This document shows positions 7,572 through 14,135 of a stretch of 42,056 nt of DNA, one piece after another. Both the position numbers and the translations under genes were made by a program. The stretch is from Phycisphaerae bacterium (GTDB lineage: Bacteria; Planctomycetota; Phycisphaerae; Sedimentisphaerales; UBA12454). The stretch spans positions 1 through 42,056 of the forward strand of contig JAPLMW010000060.1 of the NCBI GenBank assembly GCA_026386845.1. Direction: 5' to 3'. Numbering within the stretch: position 1 is the first letter of the stretch; every line of letters starts with the position of its first letter. The notes under the pieces are model-generated. The model was not told where the DNA came from. It was given only the letters and a program-made list of their open reading frames with translations, and made no database searches.

Positions 7572-8012
7572 ATGTATAAACAGTTTTTTCTATTGACACT
7601 GCTTCTGGCGGAATTGTTTCTTGTCGGATGCGCAAAAATAAAACTTGGCGACCCGGCAGCCCTGCCCGGCTTTGGCGAAAAATTCTGCGATACGGCTACC
7701 CCGCCTGCTTGTGTCCAAAAATGCGGCGAGCCGGCAGAAATTATTCTCCCTCCAAAATTCAAGAACGGCGATATCGTAAGACACAAAATGCTAAAGGATG
7801 ATATGCTGGGTATTATTATGCAGTGCGATTATAAATATATACCTCGCTTAAAAACGTATTACTGCATAGTGGATTTCTACCCTTCCTCAGCCATACATAT
7901 TGACTTTTCTAATTTTGACGACTACGAGCGAAGATATGTCTATGAGTATGAGTTGATAAAAGAACCCTTAATTCCCGCAAGATGGGACTGGAGATGCGAT
8001 AATCAGGAATAA
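7572..8012 (+). CDS. Lipoprotein of unknown function
   Basis: The ATG at 7572 is chosen because AAAGGAGG lies just upstream; an in-frame TTG at 7551 would run through that Shine-Dalgarno. The 146-residue product starts with a lipoprotein signal ending LFLVGC, so Cys20 should be lipidated. The mature protein contains several Cys (CDTATPPACVQKCGEP) and a segment KFKNGDIVRHKMLKDDMLGI typical of small SH3-like folds that open with 'F..GD.V', followed by aromatic-rich strands. I recognise no named family. It is monocistronic, with its own promoter and leader hairpin, and faces the CheC/CBS gene tail to tail. Confidence 0.8.
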   Translation: MYKQFFLLTLLLAELFLVGCAKIKLGDPAALPGFGEKFCDTATPPACVQKCGEPAEIILPPKFKNGDIVRHKMLKDDMLGIIMQCDYKYIPRLKTYYCIVDFYPSSAIHIDFSNFDDYERRYVYEYELIKEPLIPARWDWRCDNQE

Positions 8013-8043
8013 AAAAAGAGGCGACTATTCACAATCAGCGGCA

Positions 8044-8130
8044 TTAAAGCGACTCTAATATATATTTGATGATATCTCTTCTGCTGATAATACCCACAAG
8101 TTTTCCATTTGCTGTTATCTGATATAATAA
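8044..8130 (-). pseudogene. CBS-domain C-terminal remnant directly after a stop codon
   Basis: In the same frame as the 8131-9321 gene, and immediately after its TAA, 28 more codons are open and end in TAA. They include TANGKLVGIISRRDI, the standard end of a CBS motif (nGklvGiisrrDi), then a short helix. This is not expected by chance. It looks like the scrap of a further CBS domain left after a deletion or a stop mutation. Confidence 0.65.
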
Positions 8131-9321
8131 TTATGCCAATGATGGTGCCTGAGATGTTTTGTCCGCGTTAGAAATGCCCGAATCAGTGTTCAGCAGTGCT
8201 TTGAAGATATCGAATACCGTTACCAAGCCAGCCACTTTGCCATTCTTCTCAACCACAGGCAAGCAATACAAGCCGGATTGACACATACTTTCCATTATCG
8301 CTGTAAGTGAAGTGTCTGGATTTACAGTGTGGACGGGTCTGGTCATTATCCATTTGATTCTGATTTGAAGTGTAGCATCATCTATCGGCCTGCGCCATTT
8401 GGCGAACATCGGCTTAAGATACACACTGAGAGTTGCAGTTATATCAAATATTGAGACAATACCATCGGGCAGTCCATCTTTACCCACAATTATATAGCCG
8501 ACGCCAGCTTGTTCCATTTTTGTCAGGGCCTGCTGAACACTGTCATCGGCATCGCCCCAGAGAACTTCTTTTTGCATAATATCTTTGGCGCATACTGCCA
8601 AAGATATCTGGTCGGCTCTGCCGGATAAACCGGCTGACGATTGTACCATTTTTTGTATAGTTTCGGAAACTGGTCCTGCGGCCGGCTCTACGCCGCCTGT
8701 TGGCTCAGTTGGTGTTTCAGCATTGGGTGCAGATGTTTTAACAAAGATTGCTTCCGGCAAAATAACGCCGCAATTGAAAGTTGGATAATCGCCAATTGTT
8801 ATTGCATAAGGGACGAACAAAAATTCTTCATCGTTGGACAGCCCCATCTTTTCCTTCGGGTTGTCCCAGGGATTTCCGATAAACGTATTTGTTTGTACGA
8901 AATGGCCGTGATCTTTCAATCCTTCGCGGAAGATTCTGTCCCAGGAGCCGACGAGCAGATTACCGGCTTCTTTAATGGCATCAGCCATACCCTCAGCCTC
9001 TTTGACTGAGCCGTGTTTACTATCATCAAGAATTTTTTGTTTGGGCAGCATCACGATGATACCGGCCAGTGTAAATAGGCCCTCCTGATCAAACACTACC
9101 TGGAAAGCCCCGTTTAAAACGCCTTGGGATTTGATGAAATTGACGGCTGCCAGTGTTTTAAATCTTTGGGTAAGTCCTTTGATGGTCTCGGTGCACGCTC
9201 CTTTTGAACTGCACTTCATATCCACCTCGAACATACCGGAGATGTCTTCACAAAAAGTCTCAAACGCCGCTGTTGCCAATTCTATTGTCTGCGACTTGAT
9301 ATCTGTTTGGGGTGTTGTCAT
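8131..9321 (-). CDS. CheC/CheX-like domain fused to two CBS domains
   Basis: The 396-residue product has two parts. Residues 1-195 resemble the CheC/CheX/FliY phosphatase fold: VLNGAFQVVFDQEGLFTLAG followed by a helix with D114-x3-E118-x2-N121, the D/S-x3-E-x2-N signature of enzymes that remove phosphate from CheY. After a Pro/Ala-rich linker (200-235), two CBS domains follow (about 244-305 with VGYIIVGKDGLPDGIVSIFD, and 322-376 with GLYCLPVVEKNGKVAGLVTV), which usually bind adenine nucleotides. A role linking energy or nucleotide state to CheY dephosphorylation or to a flagellar switch is inference. No cheY or cheA is nearby. The gene is divergent from the LuxR-type regulator. The call of the first domain rests on motif and length only. 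Confidence 0.75.
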   Translation of the reverse strand: MTTPQTDIKSQTIELATAAFETFCEDISGMFEVDMKCSSKGACTETIKGLTQRFKTLAAVNFIKSQGVLNGAFQVVFDQEGLFTLAGIIVMLPKQKILDDSKHGSVKEAEGMADAIKEAGNLLVGSWDRIFREGLKDHGHFVQTNTFIGNPWDNPKEKMGLSNDEEFLFVPYAITIGDYPTFNCGVILPEAIFVKTSAPNAETPTEPTGGVEPAAGPVSETIQKMVQSSAGLSGRADQISLAVCAKDIMQKEVLWGDADDSVQQALTKMEQAGVGYIIVGKDGLPDGIVSIFDITATLSVYLKPMFAKWRRPIDDATLQIRIKWIMTRPVHTVNPDTSLTAIMESMCQSGLYCLPVVEKNGKVAGLVTVFDIFKALLNTDSGISNADKTSQAPSLA

Positions 9322-9622
9322 TTACCAGGACCATTTTTAAAGTTATTTGTGATTTTCTCAGTATAACAGTGCGTCTTAGCCATATAGACTTTTTCCGTAT
9401 CTTTGAGTTACGTCTTGCCAAATGACAATACGTCCCTATCTCTCTTTTCGTTAGATTCTGCAAATACTTTAGGATTTCCTGACAAATTTGTGATTTTTTT
9501 ATAATTTGGCACAAAAAATCCTTATGTTCGGCATTTTACTCTCGAGAATGATGAAAGTAACTGTTAATCGCTGTACCCCGTTTTTTGCGCTGCGAAGAAA
9601 CAATTTAATTAGGTTTAGTATA
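9322..9622. other. Divergent intergenic region, about 300 bases
   Basis: This region separates the CheC/CBS gene from the LuxR-type regulator. A rightward -10 box TATAAT lies at 9500-9505 with a CTGACA at 9479-9484 (15-base spacer, short). No clear leftward promoter or operator repeat is evident. Confidence 0.4.
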
Positions 9623-9928
9623 ATGGCCAACCGCTCAGGACTGTTAGAGAAAGAAAGTGTCGCATTTGCTCCGATCGCTAAGCCGCCAGAGATGGATGAT
9701 CTTCTGGAAAACACTCTGCTCAACATTAAGATTGACAAATCCTTAACCAAACGTGAAGCCGAAATTCTGAATTTGATTGTTGCTGGTAAGACTAATAAGG
9801 AAATATCGCTAAAGATTTTCCGAACCGAGCGAACCGTTGAATACCACCGCCATCGACTTATGCGCAAACTTGGCACTAAAACGGCTGCCGATTTAGTTAA
9901 ACGTGCTATCGTTATGGGAATTACATAA
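9623..9928 (+). CDS. LuxR-type helix-turn-helix protein without receiver domain
   Basis: The C-terminal 60 residues form a GerE/LuxR DNA-binding domain: LTKREAEILNLIVAGKTNKE, then the recognition helix region RTERTVEYHRHRLMRKLG. The ATG at 9623 gives 101 residues. The frame stays open upstream to an ATG at 9524 and a TTG at 9506, but that part is basic, low in coding character and begins at or before the expected transcription start, so the shorter form is preferred. There is no sensory or phosphoacceptor domain. It is probably a small transcription regulator; the target is unknown. A strong intrinsic terminator follows. Confidence 0.78.
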   Translation: MANRSGLLEKESVAFAPIAKPPEMDDLLENTLLNIKIDKSLTKREAEILNLIVAGKTNKEISLKIFRTERTVEYHRHRLMRKLGTKTAADLVKRAIVMGIT

Positions 9929-9960
9929 GTATAATCTCTTCTGTTTAGTATACAAACTCA

Positions 9961-9995
9961 GGCGGGCAAGGCTTTAACCTTGCCCGCCTTTTTTT
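9961..9995 (+). terminator. Strong intrinsic terminator after the LuxR-type gene
   Basis: An 11-base perfect stem GGCGGGCAAGG / CCTTGCCCGCC encloses a 6-base loop and is followed by seven T. It ends 67 bases after the LuxR-type stop codon. Confidence 0.92.
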
Positions 9996-10060
9996 ACCGG
10001 TCTGAATAATACAAAAATCAGGTACTTCCCGAAATTACCCCACTGTCAAAATTTGGCGAA
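9971..10060 (+). repeat. Dispersed repeat, copy 2 (joined to the terminator)
   Basis: It matches 2341-2430 over about 85 bases. This copy begins inside the intact terminator and continues through CCGGTCTGAATAATACA, AATCAGGTACTTCCCGAAAT and CACTGTCAAAA. No terminal inverted repeats or ORF are seen, so it is not an insertion sequence. Confidence 0.7.
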
Positions 10061-10179
10061 CTAACTATGAGCAGCTTGAGTCTGTCTGCTCGGATTATCC
10101 GGCCAAAAAGGCACATAATCTATCTAAAATGGCCGGTAGCTAATGAAAAATGTCAAAAAACCAAAAAGGAGATAATCCA

Positions 10180-10590
10180 ATGAGTAAGAATAAAAATTTA
10201 TTGGTTGCTGGCATAGTTTTAATTATTTGTCTCATTGTGATTGTGTTTTCCGACTCGATTCACGGCAGCGAGAAAAAATACGAAATCGAACCGGAAATCA
10301 CCCTGCCGGAATACCGAAGTGATGCAGCCCGTGCTATCGACGCTTATGAACATGTTATGAACCGATTCATGAGCATGACCGACAGAAACTTCTCTGGCAT
10401 TAACACAGATGTCAAAGACGTCTCTAAAAAACTGGTTTTGATTGACTACAAACTAACGGAACTTTCCGCAAGAATGGCGAGAATTGAAAATGCTCTTGGC
10501 ATCAAACAACCCCAGGAGCCTGTCGAAAAAACGCCCGAAGTCAAAAGTGATGTGAACGATAACTCAAAGATTGGGCTGGAAAAACCTTAA
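10180..10590 (+). CDS. Membrane-anchored protein with short coiled coil
   Basis: The ATG at 10180 is preferred over the one at 10150 because AAAAAGGAGA lies 8 bases upstream of it. The 136-residue product has an N-terminal hydrophobic helix (about residues 6-25, LLVAGIVLIICLIVIVF) acting as an anchor or signal. A helical domain follows (DAARAIDAYEHVMNRFMSM) and a coiled-coil stretch (LIDYKLTELSARMARIENAL), then a Pro/Glu/Lys-rich tail. I recognise no family. It is followed 31 bases later by the YkgJ locus, probably in one transcript. Confidence 0.72.
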   Translation: MSKNKNLLVAGIVLIICLIVIVFSDSIHGSEKKYEIEPEITLPEYRSDAARAIDAYEHVMNRFMSMTDRNFSGINTDVKDVSKKLVLIDYKLTELSARMARIENALGIKQPQEPVEKTPEVKSDVNDNSKIGLEKP

Positions 10591-10621
10591 AGAATTATAA
10601 ACCCCAGGCTGAAGGTGATTA

Positions 10622-10774
10622 ATGATTGAGGGTTCAACTATAACGGTTTTGGATAAGCCTGAGCAGCCAGGCAGCAATAATCTCTGCGCCGCCGAGATTA
10701 TCAGCTTTGAGCTTGATATTGCCGGTAAAATGTGCCTTTTCATATCAACGTTGCAGTTGAAAAAGCAACGTTAG
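10622..10774 (+). CDS. 50-codon ORF, probable N-terminal piece of the YkgJ gene
   Basis: An ATG with a good Shine-Dalgarno (AAGGTG) opens 50 codons. Residues 25-36 (AEIISFELDIAGK) read like the N-terminal strand that normally precedes the 'vPfhi.v.v' strand encoded at 10732 in the other frame. Its last 14 codons look like noise. One extra A in the AAAA run at 10727-10730 would fuse it to the downstream frame. It could instead be a tiny leader ORF coupled to the GTG at 10732. Confidence 0.5.
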   Translation: MIEGSTITVLDKPEQPGSNNLCAAEIISFELDIAGKMCLFISTLQLKKQR

Positions 10775-11460
10775 CAGATATAGTTCCGCTGGCCCGAAAA
10801 CTTTCCACTAAACTGGCTATTGCATTTTTGGCCGGACTTAGGGGAAACGGACAATCCGTTCCATGTTGTAAAGGCTGCTGTGCCTGCTGCAGCTATCTGA
10901 TTCCCCTGTCGGTTCCAGAGGTTTTTCGTCTTAGAGAAGAGTTATTGGAAATGCCGGCAGAGAACAGCAGTCGGATTTTCCAATCTTGTCTTGACACAGC
11001 AAAAAGAATCCTTGATAAAAAGTTCCGAACATCTTACCTAAAAAGTTTTTCGAAAAGCGGTCAACCCCGGATAAACCAGGTAAGCAAATGGTATGGCGGG
11101 CTTGAACTGGCTTGTCCGTTCCTGTCGGATGGCTTATGCATGTTATATGAACAAAGGCCGTTTGCCTGCCGTGAGCACATAGTCACCGGTTCAGCTGTTT
11201 CATGTCAAACCGATCATAGAGATGAGCCGAACGTGGCACCAATGCCGGTGAGTATTCTTGAGGTCCTTGGTCAATTAACAGCCGAACTTGAGCAGTCAGA
11301 TATTGAAGCGGTAATGCTTCCCTTGGCATTTGCCTGGGCACAAGATAATCTTCAGCGTGCAGAACGTACTTGGCCTGCGGTAGCAATGGTCAAACGCTTT
11401 GTCGAAATCCTGAAACTAACGGCATCAAAAAATTCTGCGGCACCCGTTCTATCAACTTAA
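10732..11460 (+). CDS. YkgJ-family cysteine-cluster (zinc/iron chelating) protein
   Basis: The frame from GTG 10732 encodes 242 residues. Residues 43-53 hold the N-terminal Cys cluster (CCKGCCACCSY); the second cluster follows at about residue 124 (ACPFLSDGLCMLYEQRP, then FACREH and SC). This CxxCxxCC ... C.fL..g.C.iY..RP..CR pattern defines the YkgJ family, which is thought to bind Zn or Fe; its biochemical role is unsettled, although the FliB flagellin lysine methylase carries a related cluster. The start is doubtful: the GTG lies inside the 10622 ORF and has no separate Shine-Dalgarno, and the two frames look like one gene split by a 1-base shift. Confidence 0.85.
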   Translation: MPFHINVAVEKATLADIVPLARKLSTKLAIAFLAGLRGNGQSVPCCKGCCACCSYLIPLSVPEVFRLREELLEMPAENSSRIFQSCLDTAKRILDKKFRTSYLKSFSKSGQPRINQVSKWYGGLELACPFLSDGLCMLYEQRPFACREHIVTGSAVSCQTDHRDEPNVAPMPVSILEVLGQLTAELEQSDIEAVMLPLAFAWAQDNLQRAERTWPAVAMVKRFVEILKLTASKNSAAPVLST

Positions 11461-11487
11461 TATTCGAACAGAATCAGGCTGAGATTA

Positions 11488-11688
11488 TCAGCCGTAGGTT
11501 TTCCCACTCTGGTCCACGTAAATCGTGCCCTTTGCCTGTTTTATTATCTTAACTGCTTTTAACACCTCGTCCAATTTTGGTACTTTGAAGAGATTATGGC
11601 ACTTCTGACATTTTATTCTTCGGTCAGCGGCGCTGGCATCGAGCAGCCATTTGTTGCTGCAATTTGGGCATTGGGCGATAATCTGCAT
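11488..11688 (-). CDS. MJ0042-type zinc-ribbon small protein
   Basis: The 66-residue product starts MQIIAQCPNCSNKWLLDASA and continues RRIKCQKCHNLFKVP: two CxxC pairs in the layout of the MJ0042/zinc_ribbon_5 family, which begins at the first residue. The remaining 30 residues are short helix and strand with no membrane segment. The family is common in planctomycetes and deltaproteobacteria, often as an N-terminal module; here it stands nearly alone. It is convergent with the YkgJ gene. A perfect sigma-54 promoter lies directly upstream, which puts it in the same regulon as the flagellar genes. Function unknown. Confidence 0.8.
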   Translation of the reverse strand: MQIIAQCPNCSNKWLLDASAADRRIKCQKCHNLFKVPKLDEVLKAVKIIKQAKGTIYVDQSGKTYG

Positions 11689-11702
11689 CGGTTATTTTAA
11701 AA

Positions 11703-11718
11703 GCAAATCCCGTGCCAA
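11703..11718 (-). promoter_or_regulatory. Sigma-54 promoter in front of the zinc-ribbon gene
   Basis: On the minus strand the sequence reads TTGGCACGGGATTTGCTT, a textbook -24/-12 element (TGGCAC, 5 bases, TTGC). The expected start is near 11691, about 3 bases before the ATG at 11688. Confidence 0.8.
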
Positions 11719-11939
11719 AAAGCAAAAGTGGTGACAGTCCTTTTATCGCAAAAACATTCGAGAAAACCCGACACAATTTGGTAATATAGGCAAGCTAACA
11801 GCAATAAAAATGGCAAAAAGCGGATAAATGGGGTGGAATAAGTCTACAACACTTCTCCATTGAGTTTATAAAATTGATTGAAACGATTGATTTGACTGTC
11901 CGTATCCGGCCTTGCGATACAATACTTTCTTACCGGCTT

Positions 11940-12209
11940 TTATACGCCAAACTTTACTATAGCCTCTGCGGCCGCTTTAATGTTTTCGGGGGTATCAAGC
12001 TGGCCGGACAATAGAAGCTGGCGTGCCTGCTGGACCACACTGGCATCTTCTGTCGGGATTTGCTTTGCCTGTTCAATCAAAGAATCATGGCTAACCTGCA
12101 ACGAAGCATCTGCCTGGTTACTTGCAGAGCCTTTAGATGGCTCAGATTGTTTTAAAGACGCTTCTTTCAAAATGTCCTGGGCCTGATTATTTTTTATCTT
12201 TTCTATCAT
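11940..12209 (-). CDS. flgM: FlgM-like anti-sigma-28 factor
   Basis: The 89-residue product is polar and probably disordered at the start. Its C-terminal half matches the FlgM pattern: a helix DSLIEQAKQIP, then VQQARQLLLSGQLDTPENIK and AAAEAIVKFGV, where the FlgM family has 'R+..+..+..G.Y.......A..++'. FlgM binds sigma-28 and holds it inactive until it is exported through the finished hook. It lies 137 bases after the last gene of the operon that contains fliA, in the same direction. A Shine-Dalgarno (AAAGG) precedes the ATG. The call rests on the short C-terminal pattern and context. Confidence 0.7.
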   Translation of the reverse strand: MIEKIKNNQAQDILKEASLKQSEPSKGSASNQADASLQVSHDSLIEQAKQIPTEDASVVQQARQLLLSGQLDTPENIKAAAEAIVKFGV

Positions 12210-12346
12210 TGATTAGTACCTTTTTGCCTTAAACATTACTATTTTCGCAGATTTTTGCCAAAACTTTACAATTTTTTGCCGAATTTTTCATTTTTTCTAA
12301 AGTTAATACCCCTTTAGGCCGACAAAGAGGCGTTTTCCCTAAGATC

Positions 12347-12985
12347 CTACCTTTGGGGCTGTAAGGTTTCAGCTGTCTCGAAAGCTACGAATTTTAAGAA
12401 CTTTAACGAACTAACTGTCCCTAATTCTTCCTGCAAGGCTTCAGAACCCGGTAAAAAATGAGTACTATAATAGTTTTTTATTCGATCCTGGATGTTTTTA
12501 TCAGTGGCATCCCAAATTTGCTCAAGGGCCCATAATAACTGTCCGTCAGCCAGGTCTATAAGTTCTAATCGAAGGCCGATAATCATATGAGGAAAAGGTT
12601 TGAATGCCGTAACGGTGCCTCTTAATACCGCATCACACTTTAAGGTCCTGCGCATTGCGGATAATTGCTCAAATGTGTATGTCGTGCTTATATCCAACTG
12701 CAAGTTTCGCCGGACAGGATCATTTTGACGGACAACGGTTATCCCAAAAACCTGCTTTTTTTGCAAAGCCTGGTAAAGTACTTCAGTTACATCGGCGGAG
12801 ATTTGAGGGAAAGCCGAATCGTTGGCCAATTCAACCAGGGCGGTTCTGCCGATATCGCTCAAGCCCTTATTTGGATTTAGATAATAATAATCCGCAGCCG
12901 ATTTATAAGCTGTGTCTGACCCGCAGCCTGACAAAAGAAGCGGCAGCAGTAAAAATACTGTTTTCAATCTATTCATTTGGTTCAC
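12347..12985 (-). CDS. Lipoprotein, CsgG/LpoB-like fold suspected
   Basis: The 212-residue product has a lipoprotein signal ending LLLSGC (Cys21). The mature part has a pattern seen in CsgG/TolB-N/LpoB-type outer-membrane lipoproteins: a RTALVELANDSAFPQISADV strand-helix opening, a TFEQLSAMRRTLKCDAVLRG segment (helix then 'D.vl.G.v'), followed by IIGLRLELIDLADGQLLW, where a conserved 'l.d..tg..lw' strand is expected. It overlaps the upstream lipoprotein gene by 17 bases and belongs to the fliA operon. It may help anchor or assemble envelope parts of the flagellum, by inference. Confidence 0.68.
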   Translation of the reverse strand: MNQMNRLKTVFLLLPLLLSGCGSDTAYKSAADYYYLNPNKGLSDIGRTALVELANDSAFPQISADVTEVLYQALQKKQVFGITVVRQNDPVRRNLQLDISTTYTFEQLSAMRRTLKCDAVLRGTVTAFKPFPHMIIGLRLELIDLADGQLLWALEQIWDATDKNIQDRIKNYYSTHFLPGSEALQEELGTVSSLKFLKFVAFETAETLQPQR

Positions 12986-13592
12986 CCGAAATATTTGTTT
13001 TTTCAGATTGTGGTTTACTTTGTACGTTTGGTGATGATACAGTCAAATTCTGACTTTGCTGTGGAGATATTTTAGGCCTATTGGCGTCGCTCGGGGCAAG
13101 CTTAACTTCTCCACCAAGAATTTCAAGTATTTTGAGCAGCGTTTCCAGTTGGGTTTTGTCGGCATCGCGCATCTCATCGCGAAAGCCGAGTATATTGGTT
13201 TTCCAATTGTTCAGCTCGATGCGCATTTCGATTAAGAGATCATTTGCCCCGGCCAATTCCTTCTTGGCCTGCTTTAATTCGGGTTCAATAACTGCGATAC
13301 GGTCTTTAAGTCGAGAGTTCTCAGCGATAAGTTCCTGATTCTTCTGTTGCAGCACAATCATTTTCTCAGAGAGTTCCGCATGCTCCTGTGCCAGCTTTAT
13401 TGCCGAATCGACAGCAGTTTGGTCTCCTGAAGCGGCGCCCTGGAACCTCTTCGACATAGCGTTACTCTGCTGCCGGGTAGAATCAGGTTTGAGGTCGGCC
13501 TTGGCAGATTTCTGATGAGCCGGGCAGCCTGCCAACAGTAATATTAACGGGGATAAAATCAGAAAAAGGCTGATTTTTTTATTAGCTTTCAT
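12969..13592 (-). CDS. Coiled-coil lipoprotein in the flagellar operon
   Basis: The ATG at 13592 is chosen (207 residues) because GGAG lies upstream and the product then starts with a clean lipoprotein signal MKANKKISLF...LLAGC. A longer frame exists to 13640. Residues 60-150 form a coiled coil (LSEKMIVLQQKNQELIAENS, ELKQAKKELAGANDLLIEMR). The tail is Ser/Pro/Gln-rich. It overlaps the preceding gene by 11 bases and the next by 17 bases, so the three are translationally linked. Function unknown; periplasmic spacing or scaffolding fits the shape. Confidence 0.72.
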   Translation of the reverse strand: MKANKKISLFLILSPLILLLAGCPAHQKSAKADLKPDSTRQQSNAMSKRFQGAASGDQTAVDSAIKLAQEHAELSEKMIVLQQKNQELIAENSRLKDRIAVIEPELKQAKKELAGANDLLIEMRIELNNWKTNILGFRDEMRDADKTQLETLLKILEILGGEVKLAPSDANRPKISPQQSQNLTVSSPNVQSKPQSEKTNISGEPNE

Positions 13593-13860
13593 TTTTATTT
13601 TCTCCATTATTTTTTTGTCCCTGTTCCGCAGATTGAGCATTTATAAATTCACATCTTATATGTGTTTTTACGCCGCAGCCGCAGGTTACTTCAATCACAG
13701 CGAATTCAGGATGGTTTTCTATAATACGTGCCTGGGCGGGAACTGAGCCTGCGTTTCTTTGATTTGCCGAACCCGGAGCGCCTTGGCCTGCATCAAGGCG
13801 AAAACATCCTTCTAGTTTAACATCATTACCCTTTAGAATGCGTCCCGCTGCTTTTTCCAT
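13582..13860 (-). CDS. Small cysteine-containing protein of the flagellar operon
   Basis: The 92-residue product has no signal or membrane helix. Residues 45-72 hold its most family-like part: ARIIENHPEFAVIEVTCGCG followed by THIRCEF, where three Cys (CxC ... C) could bind a metal with a fourth Cys at position 19. The C-terminus is Gln/Asn/Lys-rich and probably disordered. I recognise no family. Its position among fliA-operon genes with overlapping ends suggests an accessory flagellar role. Confidence 0.6.
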   Translation of the reverse strand: MEKAAGRILKGNDVKLEGCFRLDAGQGAPGSANQRNAGSVPAQARIIENHPEFAVIEVTCGCGVKTHIRCEFINAQSAEQGQKNNGENKNES

Positions 13861-13901
13861 TTTTTAGCTTTTCCCATTTTTTATACAATAATGTATTCAA
13901 G

Positions 13902-14135
13902 TTACACACAATAATCAATAGAATGCTTATCCTGGTCATTTTCATCAATTTCGTTGCCGATGTCTTCTTTGCCTGATTCGTTTAGTTCGTCTTTAGCAGG
14001 TTCATGTTGCCGGTTTTCCTGCTTATTTAAGTTCTGCCGTTTCTTTTTTTCGTCGCGGGGTTCTGCAGGTGTTAAGCCTGTGATGTTTTGGTGACTTTCC
14101 ACTGGTTTTACTATATTGTAATTATCATCTGTCAT
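13902..14135 (-). CDS. Small hydrophilic protein downstream of fliA
   Basis: The 77-residue product is strongly charged (EPRDEKKKRQNLNKQ, ESGKEDIGNEIDENDQD) and probably disordered. Its start lies 11 bases inside the end of fliA, typical of a coupled gene. There are no Cys clusters, signal or membrane segment. Low-complexity composition means it could be a fortuitous frame, but the overlap and the lack of another candidate favour a gene. Function unknown. Confidence 0.5.
   Translation of the reverse strand: MTDDNYNIVKPVESHQNITGLTPAEPRDEKKKRQNLNKQENRQHEPAKDELNESGKEDIGNEIDENDQDKHSIDYCV

Noticed and set aside
8131-9321. Reading the CBS scrap as part of the annotated protein
   Set aside because: A TAA separates them; without evidence of read-through the scrap is listed as a remnant.
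9506-9525. TTGGCAC before the LuxR-type gene as a sigma-54 promoter
   Set aside because: The -24 half is right, but the -12 position reads ATCC instead of TTGC at the required spacing.
10722-10740. Programmed frameshift in the YkgJ locus
   Set aside because: No slippery heptamer in the right phase and only four A; a base loss or an alternative start is simpler.
11473-11490. GGCTGA/TCAGCC hairpin between the convergent YkgJ and zinc-ribbon genes as a terminator
   Set aside because: Only six base pairs, with no T-run on either side.
12247-12260. Sigma-54-like element upstream of flgM on the minus strand
   Set aside because: TGGCAA and CTGC are one base too close together, and spacing is critical for sigma-54.
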